From: Stutzerimonas kunmingensis
GTDB lineage: Bacteria > Pseudomonadota > Gammaproteobacteria > Pseudomonadales > Pseudomonadaceae
Direction: 5' to 3'
Length of the DNA stretch: 64,000 bases
Assembly (NCBI RefSeq): GCF_014764705.1
Contig: NZ_JACXXG010000022.1
Span: forward strand, 1-64,000
Part shown: piece by piece, positions 8,738-17,406 of the stretch
How positions within the stretch are numbered: position 1 is the stretch's first letter
How the letters are laid out: every line of letters starts with the position of its first letter
Made by a program: the position numbers and the translations under genes
The notes under the pieces: generated by a model
Told to the model about the DNA's origin: nothing
The model's database searches: none
What the model saw: the letters and a program-made list of their open reading frames with translations, nothing else

Positions 8738-9478
8738 TTAGCTGAGTTGCAGTACGCGCGCCATGGCAGCCGCGTCATCTTCGGCGGTGCGCATCATCTT
8801 TACGTGCAGTTCGAACTGGCGAGACAGCGCCAGGATGGAAGTCATTTCGGATACCGCATTCACATTGCTCGCCTCGAGAAAACCCGAGACGACCCGTACG
8901 TTCGCGTCAGGCTCGATAGGCTGGCCATCCTTCAGCCGAATCAGGCCATCAGTGCCCTTTTCCAGCTGCTGCGGATCAGGGTTGACCAGCTTGATGCGAT
9001 CCACGGTGACCACAACGTTCGGGTCCTCGCCCAGCGCGCGAATACTGATGGTGCCGTCATTGCCGACGTCCACCTTCTCTTCCGGAGGAATCGCGATCGG
9101 CCCGCCATTGCCCAGCACCGGCATACCGTCTGCGGTACGCAACATGCCAAGCACGTCAATATTCAGGCTGCCGGTGCGGACGTAGGCCTCACTGCCATCT
9201 GGCGCCTGCACCGCAATCCAGCCCTCGCCTTCGACGGCGACATCAAGATCACGGCCGGTTTCCTGCAAGGTGCCCGGCGTGAAGTCGGTGCCCGGACGCT
9301 CGGACATCGCATACACCCGCGCAGGATGACTGTCGCCAAAGACCTGCATCGAGCGAGCTTGCTCGAAATCCCGGCGAAAGCCGGTGGTGGAAATATTCGC
9401 TAGATTGTTGGCATGGGCCTGCTGGGCCCGCGCATTCTGGCTGGCACCGGTCATGGCCACGTAGAGCATCTTGTCCAT
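8738..9478 (-). CDS. flgF: Flagellar proximal rod protein
   Basis: This 246-aa proximal rod subunit starts MDKMLYVAMTGASQNARAQQ, followed by HANNLANISTTGFRRDFEQA. Its C-terminus SEMTSILALSRQFELHVKMM carries the second helix of the family. The ATG at 9478 is chosen over 9484 because GGAG lies 6 nt before it and the MDKMLYVAMTG start is standard. It is the first gene of flgFGHIJKL, with an RpoN promoter 55 nt upstream. Confidence 0.95.
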   Translation of the reverse strand: MDKMLYVAMTGASQNARAQQAHANNLANISTTGFRRDFEQARSMQVFGDSHPARVYAMSERPGTDFTPGTLQETGRDLDVAVEGEGWIAVQAPDGSEAYVRTGSLNIDVLGMLRTADGMPVLGNGGPIAIPPEEKVDVGNDGTISIRALGEDPNVVVTVDRIKLVNPDPQQLEKGTDGLIRLKDGQPIEPDANVRVVSGFLEASNVNAVSEMTSILALSRQFELHVKMMRTAEDDAAAMARVLQLS

Positions 9479-9531
9479 CGACATCTCCGAGACGCGAGTT
9501 TGACACTTGCGATTCTGTTGCAGATGAAAAA

Positions 9532-9547
9532 TGCAAGGCGCGTGCCA
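9532..9547 (-). promoter_or_regulatory. RpoN (sigma-54) promoter of flgF-L
   Basis: On the minus strand the sequence is TGGCACgcgccTTGCA, a perfect -24/-12 element (TGGCAC-N5-TTGC), placed upstream of flgF and downstream of the flgE terminator. In Pseudomonas the flgF operon is known to be RpoN/FleQ-dependent. Confidence 0.88.
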
Positions 9548-9597
9548 CCGACGAAAGAACCACCTAACTGACTGATTTATATTGTTTTTACATAAAC

Positions 9598-9624
9598 GAA
9601 GAAGGCCCTTACGGGCCTTCTTCG
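9598..9624 (-). terminator. Rho-independent terminator of flgBCDE
   Basis: A perfect 12-bp stem (gaagaaggcccg / cgggccttcttc type) with a 3-nt loop lies 53 nt after the flgE stop. It is followed on the minus strand by a T-containing stretch. It separates flgBCDE from the flgF promoter. Confidence 0.8.
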
Positions 9625-9676
9625 AAAGGAGCGGCGGAATAATGCCGTCAGCGGCAAGCTTCTTTGCCGCTGACTA

Positions 9677-11044
9677 TTACCGCAGATTGATGATGGTCTG
9701 CGTGATAGCGCTTTCGGTTTCGATGGTCTTGGCGTTCGCCTGATAGTTGCGCTGAGCGACGATCAAATTGACCAGCTGGTCCGACAGCTCGACGTTGGAG
9801 TCCTCCAGCGCACCGGACTGCAAGGCACCCATGGTGCTTGACCTGGGAGTGCCAATCACTGGCTCGCCAGATGCAAAGGATTGGGTCCAGGCCGTTTTCC
9901 CAGCCGGCGTCAGCCCTTGTACGTTGGCGAAGTTTGCCAGCAGCACTTGCCCCTGCACCTTCGACTGACCATTGGTGTAACGCGCGAAGACCACACCCGA
10001 GTCATCAATCTCAAGCCCCGCCAACTGCCCGGTGGTATAGCCATCCTGACTCAGCCTGTTGACTCCGAAGGAACTGGCGTACTGCGAAGAGCCCCGCATA
10101 TCGAAAACGATCGCCGAGTTCGAGGCACCATTGGCCACCATGGTGCCCGGTGCAGTCGGATCGGGCTCAGCCGGAGTCCAATCCGCAGCAGCGAAACTGA
10201 GGGTGCCATTTTCCCCCACGACAGTCGGTGCATCCAGCGCCGGATCAGCCGCCGGCGTAGACGCACGAGCAGTGAATGCTCCAGGATCAGCGAACTGCCC
10301 CGCCGAATTGAAGTTCACGTTATAGCTGAACGGCAGGGTAGACGATGGATCACGCGGATTCACCCCATCGATCAAGACATGCATAACCCAGCTATTAGTC
10401 GCCGAGGCCGGCGGAGGCGGCGGGGCATCCTTGACGAAGTATTGCGTCATGACGTGCGGGTTGCCCTGCGCATCGTAGATATTGGTCGAGGTGGAGGCGT
10501 TGTACGACAGCGGATCTTCCGGGTTGAATGTATTGGCGTTGGCCGGACGCGTATCGGTGGAGTTGAGGTTGAAGCCCTGAACGACCGACGAAGTGGCCTT
10601 GGGCTCCTGTTGTCCAGACTGAATCCGCAGATCACTCTGTACCCTGATCAAATTGCCAGCGGCATCCACCGAATAGCCCTGCAGGCGATTACCCATGTTG
10701 TTGACGACGTAGCCTTCGCGATCCGTACCGAAATAGCCGGCACGGGTGTAACTGATCTCGCCATTGTTGCTGGTAATGAAGAAGCCGTTACCGTTGATCG
10801 CGAGGTCCAGCGCGTTCTGCGTGTAGTTGATGTTTCCCTGGCTGAACTGCTGGGATACGTTTGCCAGCAGTACGCCGCTACCTACTTGATTTTTACCGGT
10901 GCCCATGTTAGCAGCGTACACATCGGCGAACTCTGCCCGCGACTGCTTGAAACCCGCAGTTCCAGCGTTGGCGATGTTGTTGCCAGTTACGTTCAGATCC
11001 TTGCTGGCAGCACGCATGCCGCTAAGACCGATATTGAAGGACAT
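9677..11044 (-). CDS. flgE: Flagellar hook protein
   Basis: This 455-aa protein polymerises into the hook. The N-terminus MSFNIGLSGMRAASKDLNVT plus GNNIANAGTAGFKQSRAEFA, and the C-terminus VELSDQLVNLIVAQRNYQAN, are the hook signatures. The middle holds the variable surface domains, including a run of five prolines. AAAGGAG precedes the ATG. It is the last gene of flgBCDE and has a terminator after it. Confidence 0.96.
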   Translation of the reverse strand: MSFNIGLSGMRAASKDLNVTGNNIANAGTAGFKQSRAEFADVYAANMGTGKNQVGSGVLLANVSQQFSQGNINYTQNALDLAINGNGFFITSNNGEISYTRAGYFGTDREGYVVNNMGNRLQGYSVDAAGNLIRVQSDLRIQSGQQEPKATSSVVQGFNLNSTDTRPANANTFNPEDPLSYNASTSTNIYDAQGNPHVMTQYFVKDAPPPPPASATNSWVMHVLIDGVNPRDPSSTLPFSYNVNFNSAGQFADPGAFTARASTPAADPALDAPTVVGENGTLSFAAADWTPAEPDPTAPGTMVANGASNSAIVFDMRGSSQYASSFGVNRLSQDGYTTGQLAGLEIDDSGVVFARYTNGQSKVQGQVLLANFANVQGLTPAGKTAWTQSFASGEPVIGTPRSSTMGALQSGALEDSNVELSDQLVNLIVAQRNYQANAKTIETESAITQTIINLR

Positions 11045-11074
11045 TGAATCGCTCCTTTGCCGAAGTGCCGGCGG

Positions 11075-11758
11075 TTATTGTCCGATGACCTGGACTTGAG
11101 AAAGTCCGATGCTGCCAACACCGGCAAGATTGAGCATCAGCTCCCCGCCGTTCTGCCCGAGGGTCACGCTGTCGACGTTAGCCGGCAGCAAGGTATACAA
11201 CCCCTTGGTTTCGCCCTGATACGTAGCCTGCGCCTCGAATCGATACGTCCCGGGCGGCAAGCCCTTGCCGCTGGAATCTTTGCCATCCCACATGAAGGAA
11301 ATGTTCCCGGCTTCTTGCGCGCCCATGTTCACTCGACCAACCGAGGCTCCGGTGCTGTCGTACACATTCACGAACACGTTGCTGCTTGAGGTCGGCAGCA
11401 CCAGGCTGGCCTTGAAGGTTTCACTGGTATCGACCACGGCCTTGTCGGCCGGCACGATCACCTTGCGCCCGACCAGGGACGAGGCCTGGAGCGCCTGCGA
11501 AGACTGATAGCCGGAAAGGATGGTTTCCATGCTGGAATTCAGTTTCTCGACACCCTCGACGGTGCTGAACTGCGCCAGCTGACCGATGAACTCGCCGTTT
11601 TCCTGGGGTTCCAGTGGATTCTGGTTGTTCATCTGGGCAACCAGCAGTTCAAGGAACTCGTTCTTGCCAAGGTCGTTGCCCTTGACCTCGCGATCCTCTC
11701 CGAACTGGTACTGCTCGAGTATCGAACTGGTACCGCCAACGCCGCTTGTAGTGCTCAT
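11075..11758 (-). CDS. flgD: Flagellar hook assembly scaffold (hook cap)
   Basis: This 227-aa hook cap protein contains KNEFLELLVAQMNNQNPLEP, the FlgD N-terminal signature, followed by EFIGQLAQFSTVEGVEKLN. The C-terminal half has Ig/tudor-like strands (FMWDGKDSSGKGLPPGTYRF). It lies 19 nt after flgC and 30 nt before flgE. Confidence 0.96.
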   Translation of the reverse strand: MSTTSGVGGTSSILEQYQFGEDREVKGNDLGKNEFLELLVAQMNNQNPLEPQENGEFIGQLAQFSTVEGVEKLNSSMETILSGYQSSQALQASSLVGRKVIVPADKAVVDTSETFKASLVLPTSSSNVFVNVYDSTGASVGRVNMGAQEAGNISFMWDGKDSSGKGLPPGTYRFEAQATYQGETKGLYTLLPANVDSVTLGQNGGELMLNLAGVGSIGLSQVQVIGQ

Positions 11759-11777
11759 GAATGCGCTCTCGTAACGA

Positions 11778-12221
11778 TCACTGACCCAGCGTCAGCACTT
11801 TCTGCAACATGGTCTTGGCCGTATTCATCAGTTCGGCGTTGGTCTGAAACGCGCGACTGGCTGAAATCATGTCGGCCATCTCTTCCACCACATTGACGTT
11901 CGGGTAATACACGTAGCCTGCCTCATCGGCGGCCGGATGATTGGGTTCGTAGCGCGCCTGCAGCTCGCCCTGATCCTCGACCACACCCAACACCTGAACA
12001 CCTACGCCCGCCTGATCCTGCTCCGCGAAAAGCGACTGGTCGGGCTGGCCGCCGGCCTGCTGAAATACGGTCGCAAACACGGGATGCCGAGCGCGGTAAG
12101 TCTGATCGACGCTGGATGAAACGGTTTCGGCGTTCGCGATGTTGCTGGATATAGTGTTCAGGCGGGTGCTCTGGGCACTCATGCCACTACCGGCAATGTT
12201 GAAGACGCTGCTTAGAGACAT
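11778..12221 (-). CDS. flgC: Flagellar proximal rod protein
   Basis: This 147-aa rod protein starts MSLSSVFNIAGSGMSAQSTR, continues LNTISSNIANAETVSSSVDQ, and ends with NVVEEMADMISASRAFQTNA, the paired coiled-coil signatures of axial proteins. Length and position (11 nt after flgB) are canonical. Confidence 0.96.
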   Translation of the reverse strand: MSLSSVFNIAGSGMSAQSTRLNTISSNIANAETVSSSVDQTYRARHPVFATVFQQAGGQPDQSLFAEQDQAGVGVQVLGVVEDQGELQARYEPNHPAADEAGYVYYPNVNVVEEMADMISASRAFQTNAELMNTAKTMLQKVLTLGQ

Positions 12222-12232
12222 GGGAAACTCCT

Positions 12233-12637
12233 TTACTCGCCGCGCAGGGCACTGATCAGCCCTTTGAACTTGCTATTGAGCAGGGTGAAGCTCGCCTGAA
12301 AGTCAACGGCGTTCTTCGCGTAGTTGGATTGCTCGATCTGCAGATCGACAGTGTTCTGATCAAGCGAGGGATGCGCGGGAGTGCGGAAGCGCAAGGAGGC
12401 ATCGGCAATCTCCAACCCCTCGGCGGCAATATGCTTGTCACTGGTCCGCGTTACCCCGAACCCACCCTGGCTGCGAGCGGACTGCTCGGCAAGCACGCTG
12501 CTGAAGTCCAGATCGCGGGCCTTGTAGTTAGGCGTGTCGGCGTTGGCGATATTGTTCGCCAGCACTTCGGCGCGCTGCGAGCGAAAACCGAGTGCCTTCT
12601 CGTGTAAACCCAGTGCCTTATCGAAACTGATGCTCAT
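12233..12637 (-). CDS. flgB: Flagellar basal-body rod protein
   Basis: This 134-aa proximal rod protein has MSISFDKALGLHEKALGFRS, then VLANNIANADTPNYKARDLD, and a C-terminal SNYAKNAVDFQASFTLLNSK. The ATG at 12637 follows AGAGGG by about 8 nt. The longer in-frame start at 12661 adds MYPAEGQI, which is not seen in the family. First gene of flgBCDE. Confidence 0.95.
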   Translation of the reverse strand: MSISFDKALGLHEKALGFRSQRAEVLANNIANADTPNYKARDLDFSSVLAEQSARSQGGFGVTRTSDKHIAAEGLEIADASLRFRTPAHPSLDQNTVDLQIEQSNYAKNAVDFQASFTLLNSKFKGLISALRGE

Positions 12638-12680
12638 GATCTGGCCCTCTGCCGGATACAAGTCTGCTTACGCAAACACC

Positions 12681-12696
12681 AGCAAAGCTCATGCCA
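12681..12696 (-). promoter_or_regulatory. RpoN (sigma-54) promoter of flgBCDE
   Basis: On the minus strand TGGCATgagctTTGCT matches TGGCAC-N5-TTGC with one mismatch. It lies 44 nt upstream of the flgB start. RpoN control of flgBCDE is established in Pseudomonas. Confidence 0.8.
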
Positions 12697-12755
12697 CTGA
12701 ACGCAAATCATTGATTTTATTAAACTAACCAGAGAACACTCGGTTAGAAGGCGTC

Positions 12756-12783
12756 AAAAGCGGCAAGGCTTTACCGCTTTTTT
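12756..12783 (-). terminator. Terminator between cheR and flgB
   Basis: Inverted repeat aaaagcgg ... ccgctttttt. On the minus strand it follows cheR and ends in four T. The plus-strand reading has a longer T run, but no plus-strand gene ends here. Probably terminates cheV-cheR before the flgB promoter. Confidence 0.65.
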
Positions 12784-12834
12784 GCCGCACCCGCCATGCT
12801 GCATGACAGTTTTCTGCCGCCGGCGTCATGCCGG

Positions 12835-13659
12835 CTATTTCGCCTTGTAGATGATTCCCGGACTGCACTGGACCATCTGATACAGCTCAGGCAGGCCGTT
12901 GAGCGCTTCGGAGGCGCCAAGAAACAGATAGCCGCCTGGGCGCAACGTCGCATGAATGCGCTTGAGAATGTCCTTCTTCACATCGGCGGAAAAGTAGATC
13001 AGTACGTTACGGCAGAACACGATGTCGAACTTGCCCAGCGCGGCATAGCTGTCGAGCAGATTCTGCACCCTGAACTCGACCCGCGAACGGATCGCGGGCT
13101 TGACCGCCCACCGCCCTGGTGCCTTGACATCGAAGTAGCGCTGCAGGCGGTCACTGGACAGACCGCGAGCAATTGCCAGACTGTCGTATTCTGCCGCCTT
13201 GCACGCCGCAAGCATCGCGCCGGACAGTTCGGTAGCCACGATCTGCACCACGGTTTTCGCCTGACTGGGATTGCTGCGCTCGTACTCATCGATGGACATC
13301 GACAGAGAGTACGGTTCCTGCCCGGACGAGCATGCCGCCGACCAGATCCGCAGACGCTGCCCCGCACCAGTCTTGAGCATCTCTGGCAGTACACGACTCT
13401 TGAGCACTTCGAAAGGGTAGGTGTCACGAAACCAGAGCGTTTCGTTGGTCGTCATAGCATCGACGACCAATTCCCGAAGCCCGCTACGTGGCTGAGCCTG
13501 AATCTTCCGGACCAGATCGCCCAGCGTCTTGATGCCCTGTTGTTCCATCAGCTTGTTCAGCCGACTGGACACCAGATACTGCTTGTTACTGCCCAGCAGA
13601 ATGCCGCACGTCTTTTCAAGAAACACCCGGAACTGCTCAAAATCCAGATCGACTGACAC
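12835..13659 (-). CDS. cheR: Chemotaxis protein methyltransferase
   Basis: A 274-aa SAM-dependent enzyme that methylates glutamates on chemoreceptors. The N-terminal all-helical domain (FLEKTCGILLGSNKQYLVSS) is followed by the Rossmann methyltransferase domain with RIWSAACSSGQEPYSLSMSI and FDIVFCRNVLIYFS. The start is GTG at 13659 (an in-frame TTG at 13662 is also possible), with GAGG about 9 nt upstream. It follows cheV by 37 nt and is probably cotranscribed. It lacks the receptor-tail or TPR fusions seen in some CheR paralogues. Confidence 0.93.
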   Translation of the reverse strand: MSVDLDFEQFRVFLEKTCGILLGSNKQYLVSSRLNKLMEQQGIKTLGDLVRKIQAQPRSGLRELVVDAMTTNETLWFRDTYPFEVLKSRVLPEMLKTGAGQRLRIWSAACSSGQEPYSLSMSIDEYERSNPSQAKTVVQIVATELSGAMLAACKAAEYDSLAIARGLSSDRLQRYFDVKAPGRWAVKPAIRSRVEFRVQNLLDSYAALGKFDIVFCRNVLIYFSADVKKDILKRIHATLRPGGYLFLGASEALNGLPELYQMVQCSPGIIYKAK

Positions 13660-13696
13660 CAATCAAAGCCTCACCATCATGAGAGAGGAACTAGCC

Positions 13697-14629
13697 TCAG
13701 TTTGCATCCGCCTGCCTGATCCGCTCAGCCACTCGGGCAGCGAGATCATCAGGCTGGAACTTGGCGAGGAAGTCATCCGCCCCCGCCCGTTTCACCATGT
13801 TCTGGTTGAACACGCCGGAAAGGGAAGTATGCAGGAGTATATGCATACCTTGCATGCGCGGATCGTGCCGCACCTCGGTAGTCAGGGTATAGCCATCCAT
13901 TTCCGGCATTTCAATATCGGAAATCATCATCAGAAACTCTTCAGCCGGCTTCTTGCCCTCGTCAGCCATTCGCTTCAGATAATTGAGGGCCTCCCGTCCA
14001 TCATTCAGCTTGACGACCTCGATACCGATATTTTCCAGGCAACGAGCAATCTGCTTACGCGCCACAGACGAGTCGTCGACGATGAGCACGCGACACGAAA
14101 GCGCCCTGGCACGGGTATCGTCATCGACCACATCAGCTGACACCTCTTCGGAGGTCGGCGCAACTTCTGCCAGCACCTTTTCCACATCGATGATCTCCAC
14201 CAGCTTGTTGTCGATGTGAGTTACGGCCGTCAGGTAATGATCGCGTCCTGCACCCTTTGGCGGAGGCAGGATCGCTTCCCAATTCAGATTGACGATCCTT
14301 TCAACCGAGCTCACCAAGAAACCCAGCGTTCTGTTGTTGTACTCGGTGATGACCGCGAAAGAATTCTGCAAATCCATCAGCGCCGGCTTGCCCGTAGCGA
14401 GCGACAGATCGAGGATAGGCAGGGTACTGCCGCGAATGCTCGCAACGCCCCGTACCACCCGGCCACATTTGGGCATCACGGTCAGGCGCGGGCACTGCAA
14501 CACTTCGCGCACCTTGAACACGTTGATGCCATATAGCTGCTCGCCTTCGAGACGAAAAAGCAGCAGCTCCAAACGATTTTGCCCCACCAACTGGGTACGC
14601 TGGTTAACCGAATCCAATACACCGGCCAT
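13697..14629 (-). CDS. cheV: Chemotaxis coupling protein CheV (CheW-receiver fusion)
   Basis: This 310-aa protein couples receptors to CheA and adds a phosphorylatable receiver. Residues ~1-160 are CheW-like (LELLLFRLEGEQLYGINVFK and RGSTLPILDLSLA). Residues ~180-310 form a receiver domain with LIVDDSSVARKQI (acidic pocket), MISDIEMPEMDGYTL (phospho-Asp in SDIEMP) and the late Lys in DDFLAKFQPDDLA. The ATG at 14629 has GAGAGGAAG upstream; a longer in-frame start at 14719 overlaps flgA and is rejected. It is divergent from flgA. Confidence 0.93.
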   Translation of the reverse strand: MAGVLDSVNQRTQLVGQNRLELLLFRLEGEQLYGINVFKVREVLQCPRLTVMPKCGRVVRGVASIRGSTLPILDLSLATGKPALMDLQNSFAVITEYNNRTLGFLVSSVERIVNLNWEAILPPPKGAGRDHYLTAVTHIDNKLVEIIDVEKVLAEVAPTSEEVSADVVDDDTRARALSCRVLIVDDSSVARKQIARCLENIGIEVVKLNDGREALNYLKRMADEGKKPAEEFLMMISDIEMPEMDGYTLTTEVRHDPRMQGMHILLHTSLSGVFNQNMVKRAGADDFLAKFQPDDLAARVAERIRQADAN

Positions 14630-14672
14630 GCCAGTCTTCCTCTCTGCTTGCAGATTATTGGGGCCGAGGACG

Positions 14673-14688
14673 CGGCACGCCCCTTGCT
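14673..14688 (+). promoter_or_regulatory. Candidate RpoN promoter of flgA
   Basis: cGGCACgccccTTGCT matches the -24/-12 pattern except for C in place of the first T. It points towards flgA in the cheV-flgA divergent gap. The predicted start of transcription falls at about 14699-14700, which bears on the flgA start codon. Confidence 0.5.
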
Positions 14689-14699
14689 TTGGTTGGGAT

Positions 14700-15449
14700 A
14701 TGAACGTCCAAATGACCATTTTCCGGCGCGGCCGGCTACCGTACAGAAACGTGCTGCTATCAATGCTGTGCGTGTTTTCTCAGTTCACCCACGCGTCAAC
14801 CTTGTCACATCCTCAGCAGCTTATCGACGTGACCGAGCAGTTTCTTGAGCAGACAGTAAGCGAGTATTTGAGCCGCAGCGCTATCGATGCACGCTACGAG
14901 GTCGAAGTAGCCAGGCTGGACCCTCGTTTGCGCTTGAATCAATGCGATCAAACTCTCACGACCAGCCTTGGCAGCACCGCTATCCCTGTAGGACGCGTGA
15001 GCGTACGGGTAAGTTGCGAAGGCAGCAGCCCATGGTCGGTATTCATCCCTAGCCACGTCCGCCTTTATCGTCAGGTCCTTGTCGCCAGCAGATCACTTCT
15101 GCGCGGCACAGTATTGACCGATGCCGACGTGAGCCTAGCCGAACGGGACGTGTCCATCCTTACTCAGGGATACCTGACAAGACACGACGAGGCGCTGGGT
15201 AACAAGCTGACGCGGCCGGTTCAGCCAGATCAGGTCATCACGCCTAATCAGCTGGAAATGGCGAAGGTAGTACGCAAAGGTGATCAGGTGGTCATCACGG
15301 CCAGGTCGGGCTCGATAAGCGTACGCATGCCCGGCGAGGCGATGGCCGATGGCGTTACAGGCAAACAGATCCCGGTCAAGAACCAACGTTCCGGTCGCAC
15401 GATCAAGGCCCGAGTGACTGGCCCAGGCCAGGTTGAAGTGGCAATGTAG
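14700..15449 (+). CDS. flgA: Flagellar P-ring assembly chaperone
   Basis: A periplasmic protein that assists FlgI polymerisation into the P-ring. From the ATG at 14700 it is 249 aa: basic n-region, hydrophobic stretch LLSMLCVFSQFTHAS, then the mature protein. The C-terminal SAF-like domain is recognisable from LLRGTVLTDADVSLAERDV to VKNQRSGRTIKARVTGPGQVEVAM. The start is uncertain: in-frame ATGs at 14700, 14712 and 14764 all lack a good Shine-Dalgarno, and the RpoN-like promoter would start transcription at about 14700. The frame stays open far upstream, but that part is antisense to cheV. Confidence 0.88.
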   Translation: MNVQMTIFRRGRLPYRNVLLSMLCVFSQFTHASTLSHPQQLIDVTEQFLEQTVSEYLSRSAIDARYEVEVARLDPRLRLNQCDQTLTTSLGSTAIPVGRVSVRVSCEGSSPWSVFIPSHVRLYRQVLVASRSLLRGTVLTDADVSLAERDVSILTQGYLTRHDEALGNKLTRPVQPDQVITPNQLEMAKVVRKGDQVVITARSGSISVRMPGEAMADGVTGKQIPVKNQRSGRTIKARVTGPGQVEVAM

Positions 15450-15497
15450 CATGTCCGCATGCCGCAGTTTTCCAGTGTGTTCGCTGGAAAAAAAGGC

Positions 15498-15524
15498 TAA
15501 AGTTTCCTCCATTGTTGCCGAACA
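15498..15524 (+). promoter_or_regulatory. FliA (sigma-28) promoter of flgM
   Basis: TAAA at 15498-15501, a 15-nt spacer, and GCCGAACA at 15517-15524. This closely matches TAAA-N15-GCCGATAA. It lies 36 nt before the flgM ATG. FliA-dependent transcription of flgM is known in Pseudomonas. Confidence 0.85.
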
Positions 15525-15560
15525 CATGGCAAGCGTCCTGATTCCTTCGAGGTTTGCATC

Positions 15561-15890
15561 ATGGTCATCGACTTCAATCGGCCCAACAGTCCACTGAACG
15601 CCCCTAACGGGCGCAGCGGCGTACAAGGCAACGAGCGTACTGCCGGCACCCAGCAAGGGCCTGCTAGCGAAGCGCCTAAAACCGACAGCGTCAACCCCAA
15701 CACTAGCGACACCGTTCAACTGAGCCCTGAAGCCCAGCGCCTGCAGCACGCGGCTGACAAATTGAACGAGCAGCCCGCAGTGGACCAGGAGCGCGTTGAG
15801 AAGCTGAAACAGGCGATCGCTGATGGCTCCTACCAGGTTGATAGCCAACGCGTCGCATCCAAGCTGCTCGCGTTCGAGACCCAGCGCTGA
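15561..15890 (+). CDS. flgM: Anti-sigma-28 factor
   Basis: This 109-aa protein binds FliA until hook completion, when it is exported. The N-terminal half is polar and likely disordered (Asn/Pro/Gly-rich). The C-terminal FliA-binding region reads [20 protein letters not shown], then [28 protein letters not shown]. It follows its own FliA promoter and precedes flgN by 42 nt. Confidence 0.92.
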   Translation: MVIDFNRPNSPLNAPNGRSGVQGNERTAGTQQGPASEAPKTDSVNPNTSDTVQLSPEAQRLQHAADKLNEQPAVDQERVEKLKQAIADGSYQVDSQRVASKLLAFETQR

Positions 15891-15932
15891 ACCTGAGCCG
15901 ACACATATACGCAAGCAAGCCCAGAGCACGAA

Positions 15933-16403
15933 ATGCAAGATACAGCCCTGCTTGAGCAGCTAACCGATGATATCGGTATCGCACGCCAGCTCCTTGAGCT
16001 CATCAATCAAGAGTTCACCGCACTGGGTGAACGCAATCTGGCGGAGCTAGAGGCGATATTAGCGAAGAAGCAGCCGTTACTGGCACTGCTTGGACAGCAT
16101 GGCACTCAACGTAGCCAGTGGCTTGCGGGATTACAGCTGACGCCTGATCGCGCCGGACTTGAAGCGGCCGCAAATAGATCGAAGGACGGTGCGCTTATCC
16201 TTGAGCGAGCGCTATCGCTGGAGACAGAGCTTGAGCGCTGCCGTAGCGCCAATGAAAGAAATGGCCGTCTCATCCGAGCCAATCAAAGCGCCCTTGGCGG
16301 AATGCTGCACATTCTCCAAGGCAAGGACGATACACTTGGCCTGTATGACAATCGTGGCGGTTCCGCCAAGAACAAGCCGCAACGGCCTCTGAGCCAAGCC
16401 TGA
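15933..16403 (+). CDS. flgN: Flagellar export chaperone for FlgK/FlgL
   Basis: This 156-aa mostly helical protein is identified by the FlgN-like N-terminus (LLEQLTDDIGIARQLLELIN), its heptad-rich centre and its position directly after flgM. FlgN binds the C-termini of FlgK and FlgL and brings them to the export gate. The C-terminal part (GRLIRANQSALGGMLHILQG) is typical of pseudomonad FlgN. Sequence conservation is low in this family, so context carries much of the assignment. Confidence 0.87.
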   Translation: MQDTALLEQLTDDIGIARQLLELINQEFTALGERNLAELEAILAKKQPLLALLGQHGTQRSQWLAGLQLTPDRAGLEAAANRSKDGALILERALSLETELERCRSANERNGRLIRANQSALGGMLHILQGKDDTLGLYDNRGGSAKNKPQRPLSQA

Positions 16404-16466
16404 ACGATAGACCGCCACAAGGACGCAACGCGATGGTGACAACAATGCGCCGGAGAGCATCGGCCC

Positions 16467-17213
16467 GTGTCTAGCTTATTCCTCGGCGATGAAGGCCCGC
16501 AGCCTCCCAAGGTACTGACGGCGCCACTCGAGATTTACGCCAATCTGCGTCCCCTTCTGGACAACAACACCCCCCTCACGCTTCGCTTCCATGAGCGCAA
16601 CCAGCGCTACCAGAGTTTTCTGGTTGAAATGAACCGTGAAACCGGCTGGATAGCGCTCGACGAATTGATCCCCAATGACGGCGAGAGACTGCTATTGCAA
16701 GGCGAGCCGATTCATATCGAAGGATTCTACGAAGGCGCACGAATCTCCTGGACGAGCGACCAACAGGTTCATACCGGCGAAATTGATGGCGCTCGCTGCT
16801 ATTGGATCCCAACCCCGACAACGCTCACTTACCATCAGCGCCGCAATGCTTATCGCGCACAGCTGAAAGAGATCGCCGTCGCTGCGCAGCTCGGCGGCTC
16901 AACAGTAAGAAAGGCCCTGGAAGGCAGGCTGCTCGATATATCGGCTACTGGCTGCAAGCTGAGCGTAAAGGGCGATCAACAGGCCATCCTTCAAACGGGA
17001 CAGGTCTACGAGATGATCGCGAAGCTGCCAATTGGCGCGATCCAGACGGAAGTCGAGCTTCGTCACGCGGCCATTGATGAAAAGTCTGGAACTTCGATCT
17101 GCGGGCTGCGCTTTCATCGCCTCAGCGGACTGACGCAACGTCAGATTGAAAAGCTCGTGTACCAGCTTCAACGCGACGCACGCCGCGACAACTCCGCCTC
17201 ACCGTTCGGCTAA
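16467..17213 (+). CDS. flgZ: PilZ-domain flagellar brake protein (YcgR/FlgZ)
   Basis: This 248-aa protein slows flagellar motors when c-di-GMP is high. The N-terminal YcgR domain covers residues ~20-115. The C-terminal PilZ domain has the c-di-GMP motif RRNAYR (125-130) and DISATG (157-162), matching RxxxR and D/NxSxxG. Translation starts at a GTG with GGAGAG about 10 nt upstream. It follows flgN by 63 nt, and the flgM-flgN-flgZ order is standard in pseudomonads. Confidence 0.92.
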   Translation: MSSLFLGDEGPQPPKVLTAPLEIYANLRPLLDNNTPLTLRFHERNQRYQSFLVEMNRETGWIALDELIPNDGERLLLQGEPIHIEGFYEGARISWTSDQQVHTGEIDGARCYWIPTPTTLTYHQRRNAYRAQLKEIAVAAQLGGSTVRKALEGRLLDISATGCKLSVKGDQQAILQTGQVYEMIAKLPIGAIQTEVELRHAAIDEKSGTSICGLRFHRLSGLTQRQIEKLVYQLQRDARRDNSASPFG

Positions 17214-17329
17214 TGCGCCGCGCAGCGGGCCTTGCCAGACCACCGCTCAGCTCAAGGCTTGTCGCGGAAAAGCGGCACAGCCGAGTCACAAGCCTTGCTA
17301 TTTGAACGTGATCGCTGTGCGAAATCTTA

Positions 17330-17406
17330 TGGCGTCCCAGGCGAGGTTCGAACTCACAACCTTCCCCTTAGGAGGGGGATGCTCTATCCAATTGAGCTAC
17401 TGGGAC
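17330..17406 (-). tRNA. tRNA-Arg (anticodon CCT)
   Basis: A 77-nt cloverleaf with encoded CCA on the minus strand. The 7-bp acceptor is GTCCCAG / CTGGGAC, the T-loop GTTCGAAC, and the anticodon stem-loop CCCCTCCTAAGGGG centres on CCT. Reads AGG codons. Confidence 0.95.

Noticed and set aside
15467..15494. Hairpin tttccag/ctggaaa after flgA as a terminator
   Set aside because: On the plus strand it is followed by A, not T, and it lies just before the FliA promoter; too weak to call.
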